From Thermoleophilia bacterium (GTDB lineage Bacteria; Actinomycetota; Thermoleophilia; Gaiellales; Gaiellaceae), in contig SHVL01000004.1 of assembly GCA_009694305.1 (NCBI GenBank), positions 1-63,573 on the forward strand: DNA of 63,573 nt. The letters are read 5' to 3'. This document shows, piece by piece, positions 59,066-63,573 of the stretch. A program made the translations under genes and the position numbers. Under the pieces are notes generated by a model. The model saw nothing but the letters and a program-made list of their open reading frames with translations. It searched no databases and was not told the origin of the DNA. Position 1 is the stretch's first letter. Every line of letters begins with the position of its first letter.

Positions 59066-60245
59066 GCCGGACGACGAGGACGACGAACAGGACGACGAGC
59101 ACGAGGTCGCGGGCAAGGACGAGCCACGAGGCAGTCGGGTCGAACCGCCTGACGAGATCCCAGTAGGTCTCGGGAAACCACAGTCGGGTGAGCGCACACG
59201 CGGCGAGCAGCAGCAGGGTGGCAACCGTTCCGCGCAGGCCCGGTACGACGACCACGATCGCGATGAGCCAGACGAGGAACTGCGGTGACCCGACCTTGCC
59301 GAAGGCCACGAAGGCGACGGCCGCAGCCGCCGCGAACCGCGCGAACCGCACTGCGTCGTCCGTGTCGCCGCGCCCGTACCGCACCCAGACGAGGACGAGG
59401 GCCGCGAGGCCGACGATCGTGGTCGTTCCGGAGGCAACGGCGGCCACCGCACCGGTGAGGTTCTGCGAGCCCGAGCCGGATGCCCAGCCGAGCGGCATCC
59501 CGGCGGCATTGTGAAGCGCAAGCAGCACGCCCGCGCCGAGGCTCTCGATCTGCAGCGGACGACCGACTTGCCGCCAGAGGCTGCGCGCCACACCCTCCGG
59601 GGCGAGAACCGCGAAGGGGAGATAGACGAGGGCCGTAGTGCCTATCGTCAGGCCGAGGGCCCGCAGCGCGACAGACCGACCGTCCTTCTTCCAGGCCCGG
59701 ACGACGAGAAGCGGCAGGATGACAGCGGGATAGATTTTCGTTGCGATTGCGACCCCGAGCAGCACCGGTCCAAGCGTCGCGCGTCGCGCGAGGATCGCGC
59801 ACACCGCAGCGAGAGTGAGCGCCGCGGCATAGAGGTCGAAGCGGGTCAGGATGAACTGCCCGAGAAGGACCGTGCCGAACAGGAATGCGGCTACGGCAAA
59901 GGCGATCCGCGTTGGCGAAGCCCGGAGCACCCGGAGCGACAGAACGATCAACACGCAGATGGCCGCGAGTGCGCACACCATCAGCGCCTTGAACGACCTC
60001 TCGTAGCGACCCTGCTCCGACGAGACGAGAGCGGGAAGCACGAACGGGATCAGCGCTCCCGGGGGATACTCGACCCGGAAGTCGCGGTACGGCATGTCTC
60101 CGTCGGCGATGCGCTCGCCGTAGGCCTCGTACACGGGCGTATCGGAGATCCCCGGGCTGCCTGCAAGGCCCGACACGAGGACGAGTCCCGCCAGAAGCCC
60201 CGCCGCCGCCGCCAGCACCGCAGGAACCACGGTCGGGACTGTCAC
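59037..60245 (-). CDS. GT87-type (GT-C fold) membrane glycosyltransferase-like protein
   Basis: A 402-residue protein with about ten helices. The first loop has GISDTPVYEAYGERIADGDMPYRDFRVEYPPGAL, the Asp-rich first-loop site of GT-C mannosyltransferases (DUF2029/GT87), followed by ATKIYPAVILPLLVV. It probably uses a polyprenyl-phosphate-linked sugar outside the membrane. GTG 60245 overlaps the upstream stop (GTGA); a long frame reading upstream lies inside the next gene. The 3' end overlaps the YmdB-type gene in convergent orientation. Confidence 0.8.
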   Translation of the reverse strand: MTVPTVVPAVLAAAAGLLAGLVLVSGLAGSPGISDTPVYEAYGERIADGDMPYRDFRVEYPPGALIPFVLPALVSSEQGRYERSFKALMVCALAAICVLIVLSLRVLRASPTRIAFAVAAFLFGTVLLGQFILTRFDLYAAALTLAAVCAILARRATLGPVLLGVAIATKIYPAVILPLLVVRAWKKDGRSVALRALGLTIGTTALVYLPFAVLAPEGVARSLWRQVGRPLQIESLGAGVLLALHNAAGMPLGWASGSGSQNLTGAVAAVASGTTTIVGLAALVLVWVRYGRGDTDDAVRFARFAAAAAVAFVAFGKVGSPQFLVWLIAIVVVVPGLRGTVATLLLLAACALTRLWFPETYWDLVRRFDPTASWLVLARDLVLVVLFVVLVVRLRAREPARA

Positions 60246-62005
60246 GACACGGTGGCCGCGGGGTCGGCCCGCCGCAGGGGAAGCAGGAGAGCCAACAAAA
60301 CGAACGGGAAAAACCAGGGAATGTAGAGATACGACCAGTGCGTGAGCGTGAGCTCGAAGCCGACGAGAACCGCCGCACTCAGAGCAGCGAGCTCGAGCGG
60401 GCCCTTCCGCTGTGGAATCATCGCGACGACACCCGCAAGGGCGAGGACACCCACCTGAAGGATCAGCTGGACCGCTCCGAGGTCGGGGATCCCACGGGCG
60501 CGATACTGCCCCCAGTCCCAGGGCGAGAACGGTGAGCCACGGTCGAGCTGGTAGCGGAACGTGTGCTCGACGAAGGCACGCAGCACGACGACAGGGCTCG
60601 GCTCGAGGAGGAGAACCGAGAAGGCCACCAGAGAAGCGACGACGAACCCCGCCATGAAGCGCACGACGGCACGGCGCGAGAGGCCGTTCGGGTACGTGAG
60701 CCAGAGGGGTGCAAGCAGGAGCGTGGCAAACTTCGTCCAGCTCGAAAGCGCCACGGCAGCGCCACGCGCGACGGGAGACGTCGAGAGCCAGAAGCCCCAG
60801 ACGAGGATCGCGGGCATGATCGCGTCGTTCGTGTTGGAGTTCAGCGCATACGCGGTAAAGGGGAGCGCCATCCAACCGAACGCGAGCGCCACGGCAAGAG
60901 GTGCACCACCGAACCGGCGCCCCACGAGGAGCAGTCCGAGGACGACGAGCAGGTCGAACACAATCGCCGTTGCGTGGGCCGCGGTCAACGAGTCCCACTT
61001 TCCGGACGGCGGGAAGGCAAGCACCGCTGGGACGTAGGCGAGATAGGAGACCGGCCCGTAGGTGTCGCCACGCGGGAGCGACGACTCGCACCGGCCATTG
61101 GCCTGGATCCAGTCGCGTACCGAGCCGTTGGCGTCGGCCTTCCCGCAGGGACGGCCCGTGTCTCGGATTGGCATATGGCCGTACGGAGCCTGGCCGTCGA
61201 GAATCCTGTCACCGCCGATCACGCCCGCATAGCCGACATCGATCACCCCCCGGGGCGTCTCGATATTGAGACCGATCCGCAGCCCCCCCATGAAGACGGC
61301 GATCGCGGCGAGCAACCAGACCGGCCAGAAGATGACCGGGGTGAAGGCACGCCCGCGGAAGCCTGTCCAGCACATGCGCACGAGGAGATAGGCGAGAGGC
61401 ACTGCCCCGAGTGGTGCGCTCCGGAAGACCTCACCGCGGTTGAAGAACCAGAGGGAGAGGCCGAACGACACCAACGCGAGCAGGTCGGCCGTGTGCCACG
61501 AACGGAGGCGACGCCAGTCGGCGAGACCGACGAAGAAGAGCACGCTCAGCGGTATCCACATCCACCATGCGTTCAGGGTCTTGCCACCGAACGAGCCCAC
61601 GCGCCCCCGGGCCATGTCCCAGGCGACCTGGGGCCCTGTCCAGGCCTCGGAGACGCGACCGTCACCGTCCTCGACCTTGCCGAGTGCGATCTCCCCCGCC
61701 CTGCCCGACCAGACCTTCACCGTCCAGCGTCGGGTTGCCGTGTCGAACGCGGCCTCGGTCATCGGGTGTGGCGGATAGCGGGCGACCCAGCGAGCGACCT
61801 TCGGATCGTCGAGAAATCGAGCGACGACCTTTTTACTCGTCAACCGCGCCCCTCCCGTCGCGGGGGTAAAGGGCTCCTGGAGAGGCGCGCCCCTCACTCC
61901 GGTCGTCGTCGGCACGGCCGGGTCAGCCCCAAGCGCCGCGGGGGCGGCAACGACGGTGAGGGCTACGGCGGTGGCGACGACCCACGCAATGGCCACTCGC
62001 GTCAT
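60242..62005 (-). CDS. Large GT-C-like membrane protein with N-terminal exported region
   Basis: A 587-residue protein. A signal sequence (VAIAWVVATAVALTVVAAPAALG) is followed by a 130-residue outside region containing KKVVARFLDDPKVARWV, then ten or more helices. A loop reads VIDVGYAGVIGGDRILDGQAPYGHMPIRDTG, comparable to the Asp-containing first loop of the GT87 protein next door, with SYLAYVPAVL after it. It is probably a related glycosyltransferase acting in the same glycan pathway. ATG 62005 overlaps the GtrA-like stop (ATGA). Confidence 0.75.
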   Translation of the reverse strand: MTRVAIAWVVATAVALTVVAAPAALGADPAVPTTTGVRGAPLQEPFTPATGGARLTSKKVVARFLDDPKVARWVARYPPHPMTEAAFDTATRRWTVKVWSGRAGEIALGKVEDGDGRVSEAWTGPQVAWDMARGRVGSFGGKTLNAWWMWIPLSVLFFVGLADWRRLRSWHTADLLALVSFGLSLWFFNRGEVFRSAPLGAVPLAYLLVRMCWTGFRGRAFTPVIFWPVWLLAAIAVFMGGLRIGLNIETPRGVIDVGYAGVIGGDRILDGQAPYGHMPIRDTGRPCGKADANGSVRDWIQANGRCESSLPRGDTYGPVSYLAYVPAVLAFPPSGKWDSLTAAHATAIVFDLLVVLGLLLVGRRFGGAPLAVALAFGWMALPFTAYALNSNTNDAIMPAILVWGFWLSTSPVARGAAVALSSWTKFATLLLAPLWLTYPNGLSRRAVVRFMAGFVVASLVAFSVLLLEPSPVVVLRAFVEHTFRYQLDRGSPFSPWDWGQYRARGIPDLGAVQLILQVGVLALAGVVAMIPQRKGPLELAALSAAVLVGFELTLTHWSYLYIPWFFPFVLLALLLPLRRADPAATVS

Positions 62006-62451
62006 CGGGGCCGGAACGACCAGAGCTTGTTCCCCACGAAGTTGAGCGGTGTGACGAGAACGATTGCGACTGCCTGTGCCGCGAGCTCGTTCGTTCCCGC
62101 GGCAACCATGACGGTCAGAAGGCCGATGTTCGCGGCCAGCGAGACCGTCGAGACGACGAAAAATCGCCATCCCTGAGCACCGACGTTACCGCGTTCGACC
62201 CGGAACGTCCAGGCCCGGTTGAGGACGTAGTTGTTCGAGACCGCCACGGCGAACGAACAGACGGCAGCCGGGATGTAATGCACGCCAGCCTGCCTCAGAA
62301 GCAGGTAGTAGACGGCCAGGTTGACGACGTACCCGGTCGCGCCGACCACGCAGAACTTCGCGAGTTGCTCCCAGTTGCTTCGCGTCCCGAGTACGTTGCC
62401 AATCCGCCGGGTGGCATTCTTGCCGGGCGCGGGCGGGGAAGGGTCAATCAT
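62002..62451 (-). CDS. GtrA-like membrane protein
   Basis: A 149-residue four-helix protein of the GtrA/DPMS family, with FCVVGATGYVVNLAVYYLLL, the NNYVLNRAWTF motif and a closing FVGNKLWSF. Related proteins flip or assist polyprenyl-phosphate-sugar, which would feed the two GT-C-type enzymes that follow in the same operon. ATG 62451 is eight bases after TACCCT. Confidence 0.9.
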   Translation of the reverse strand: MIDPSPPAPGKNATRRIGNVLGTRSNWEQLAKFCVVGATGYVVNLAVYYLLLRQAGVHYIPAAVCSFAVAVSNNYVLNRAWTFRVERGNVGAQGWRFFVVSTVSLAANIGLLTVMVAAGTNELAAQAVAIVLVTPLNFVGNKLWSFRPR

Positions 62452-62459
62452 GTCGTGCG

Positions 62460-62465
62460 AGGGTA
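62460..62465 (-). promoter_or_regulatory. -10 box TACCCT of the GtrA/GT-C operon
   Basis: Eight bases before ATG 62451, heading three overlapping genes. Confidence 0.5.
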
Positions 62466-62502
62466 GCGGGATGCCGAAGTGGGAGAGCCGGCGGCCTCGA
62501 CC

Positions 62503-62928
62503 TCACCTGGCGAGCGAGCGCAGACCGGCGGCCTTGTCCGGGGTGGCGCGCGCGCGTCGCACCGCCAGGAAGGGCAGAACGATCGCCTCGAGATACCCGA
62601 CCACGGGAATGAGTGCGAGCAGGCCAACGGCGAGAGCAGCGCCGACGAGGAAGAGCGCCACACCGCCACTCGTCGCGCCACGGCGAGTGGCGCCACGAAC
62701 GATCGTGACCGCGGACACCGCTCCGATCACGCCGCCGATCACGCCGCCGCCGGCGCCGAGCCACCCGTTGACGAGCACACCGGCAACGACGCCCACGACA
62801 ACCGATCCGAGAACGGTCGCCGCAAAGCCGAACCGGAAACCCGCCAGCACCCCCGCGAGGGCGATCCCCGCGGCGACACCGACGCCGACGGTGATTCCGA
62901 TCTGGTACCAGTCACCCATCTCTGCCAC
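62503..62928 (-). CDS. Hypothetical multi-helix membrane protein, 141 residues
   Basis: Four hydrophobic segments rich in Gly, Ala and Val with repeated 'GVVxGVVxG' patterns (FAATVLGSVVVGVVAGVLV, GGGVIGGVIGAVSAVTIV), then a short basic tail. GTG 62928 abuts the TGA of the E2 gene; ATG 62919 (MGDWYQIGI) is an alternative. The family is not recognised with certainty (DUF456-like in style). Its link to the dehydrogenase is only by position. Confidence 0.65.
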   Translation of the reverse strand: MAEMGDWYQIGITVGVGVAAGIALAGVLAGFRFGFAATVLGSVVVGVVAGVLVNGWLGAGGGVIGGVIGAVSAVTIVRGATRRGATSGGVALFLVGAALAVGLLALIPVVGYLEAIVLPFLAVRRARATPDKAAGLRSLAR

Positions 62929-63573
62929 TCAGTGTACGGATCGTCGTTCGATGCGGCCGATCATGTCGAGGCAGAAAGCGCCGGCGCGCACCCCGTCAAC
63001 GACCCGGTGGTCGAACGTGACCGACACGTTGCCCATCTCGCGAATGACGACGGCACCGTCCCGCACGACCGGCCTCGGGCCGATGCGGTGCAACCCCAGG
63101 ATGGCGACCTCGGGGTGGTTGATCAGCGGTGTCACGAAAAGACCGCCGAGCTTGCCGGCGCTCGTGACCGTGAAGGTCGAGTCGCGGAGCTCGTCAGGGT
63201 GAAGGGAGCCCGCCCGGGCCCGGCCGGCGAGTCGCCGGATCTCGGCATCGATCTCGGCGACCGACAGCCGGTCGCACCCGCAGACGACGGGCACGACGAG
63301 GCCCGCATCGGTGTCAACTGCAACACCGATGTCGTAGCGGTCGAGCAGGACGATGTCGCCGTCCTCGATCCGCGCATTGAGCTCCGGAAACCCGGCGAGC
63401 GATGCCGCCAGGTCGCTGAGCGTGCTCGCGACGAGCAGGCCGAGGTCAACGCCCGTGAAATCGCACTCCTCCACGAACGTCACAGCAGGAATCTCGCGAT
63501 GGGTGCGCTCGACCTGCTCGACGATTGCGCGCCGGATCCCGCGCACCGGAATCCGGCGACCCTCCGGCGGATC
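62929..63573 (-). CDS. 2-oxoacid dehydrogenase E2 acyltransferase, C-terminal part (runs off right edge)
   Basis: About 215 C-terminal residues of a lipoate-dependent acyltransferase (pyruvate, branched-chain or 2-oxoglutarate complex). The catalytic domain shows VTFVEECDFTGVDLGLL, YDIGVAVDTDAGLVVPVV, FTVTSAGKLGGLFVTPLINHPEVAILGLHRI and the active-site VTFDHRVVDGVRAG (HxxxDG). The lipoyl and E1/E3-binding domains lie beyond the end, so the frame continues through 63573 and GTG 63546 is internal. Which complex cannot be told here. Confidence 0.92.
   Translation of the reverse strand, partial: DPPEGRRIPVRGIRRAIVEQVERTHREIPAVTFVEECDFTGVDLGLLVASTLSDLAASLAGFPELNARIEDGDIVLLDRYDIGVAVDTDAGLVVPVVCGCDRLSVAEIDAEIRRLAGRARAGSLHPDELRDSTFTVTSAGKLGGLFVTPLINHPEVAILGLHRIGPRPVVRDGAVVIREMGNVSVTFDHRVVDGVRAGAFCLDMIGRIERRSVH

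Noticed and set aside
60563-62176. 537-codon plus-strand frame antisense to the large GT-C-like protein
   Set aside because: Glu/Arg/His-rich antisense translation of transmembrane helices, a common artefact.

Overview
The window is a densely packed, GC-rich bacterial chromosome segment of about 63.6 kb, with no rRNA, tRNA, prophage or CRISPR array that I could see. The gene content points to a high-GC actinobacterium. It includes the futalosine route to menaquinone, a menaquinol:cytochrome c reductase with a subunit IV-cytochrome c fusion, DUF2252, GAP-family and DUF4395 proteins, and two-subunit class I fumarase. The overall look resembles Thermoleophilia (Gaiellales/Solirubrobacterales), but that placement is inference. 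Two signals recur in the sequence itself. Many genes start with ATG or GTG only 6-9 bases after a TANNNT -10 box, so they are probably read from leaderless mRNAs. Genes inside operons are linked by 4-base ATGA/GTGA/TTGA overlaps.

Layout. 1-6.7 kb: partial acetoacetyl-CoA synthetase, a zinc-ribbon/PAS protein, NadE, a short terminal-inverted-repeat element, a Nudix-Mug DNA-repair-like pair, a PLP enzyme and a sugar-epimerase-like enzyme. 6.7-24 kb: mostly membrane and envelope functions, namely MntH with a DtxR/MntR-type operator, amidase, lipoprotein, DUF2252, EamA-like transporter, formylglycine-generating enzyme with a flippase-like membrane protein, aquaporin, a BrkB-ASCH fusion, a membrane phosphodiesterase, a ClC channel, stress-type DUF6325/SHOCT proteins and a K+ channel. 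24-31 kb: surface polysaccharide and sulfation genes (PIG-L deacetylase, O-antigen ligase-like protein, Ig-like exported protein, PQQ-like propeller, APS kinase plus sulfotransferase) and a broken IS481 transposase.

31.2-37.1 kb holds the most interesting block: a LysR regulator followed by a co-directional, overlapping operon of flavoprotein, fumarase alpha, fumarase beta, ComA-like phosphosulfolactate synthase, TauE/SafE exporter and VOC protein. The regulator's start sits in a perfect 15-bp palindrome, and a degenerate copy of it lies upstream of the operon. This looks like a sulfite or sulfonate handling unit. 37.2-43.8 kb: glycan genes (DUF354, membrane sugar dehydratase, DegT aminotransferase, DedA, phosphodiester glycosidase).

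43.9-57.4 kb is one long minus-strand respiratory block: AI-2E family protein, hemB, hemL, two small unknowns, ubiD, qcrA-qcrB-qcrC, ubiX, menG, polyprenyl diphosphate synthase, mqnE, mqnA and mqnC. It supplies heme, menaquinone and the enzyme that oxidises menaquinol. 57.5-63.6 kb: a degenerate M23-like protein with a YmdB-type phosphoesterase, then GtrA and two large membrane proteins of GT87/GT-C type, and a partial 2-oxoacid dehydrogenase E2 at the right edge.
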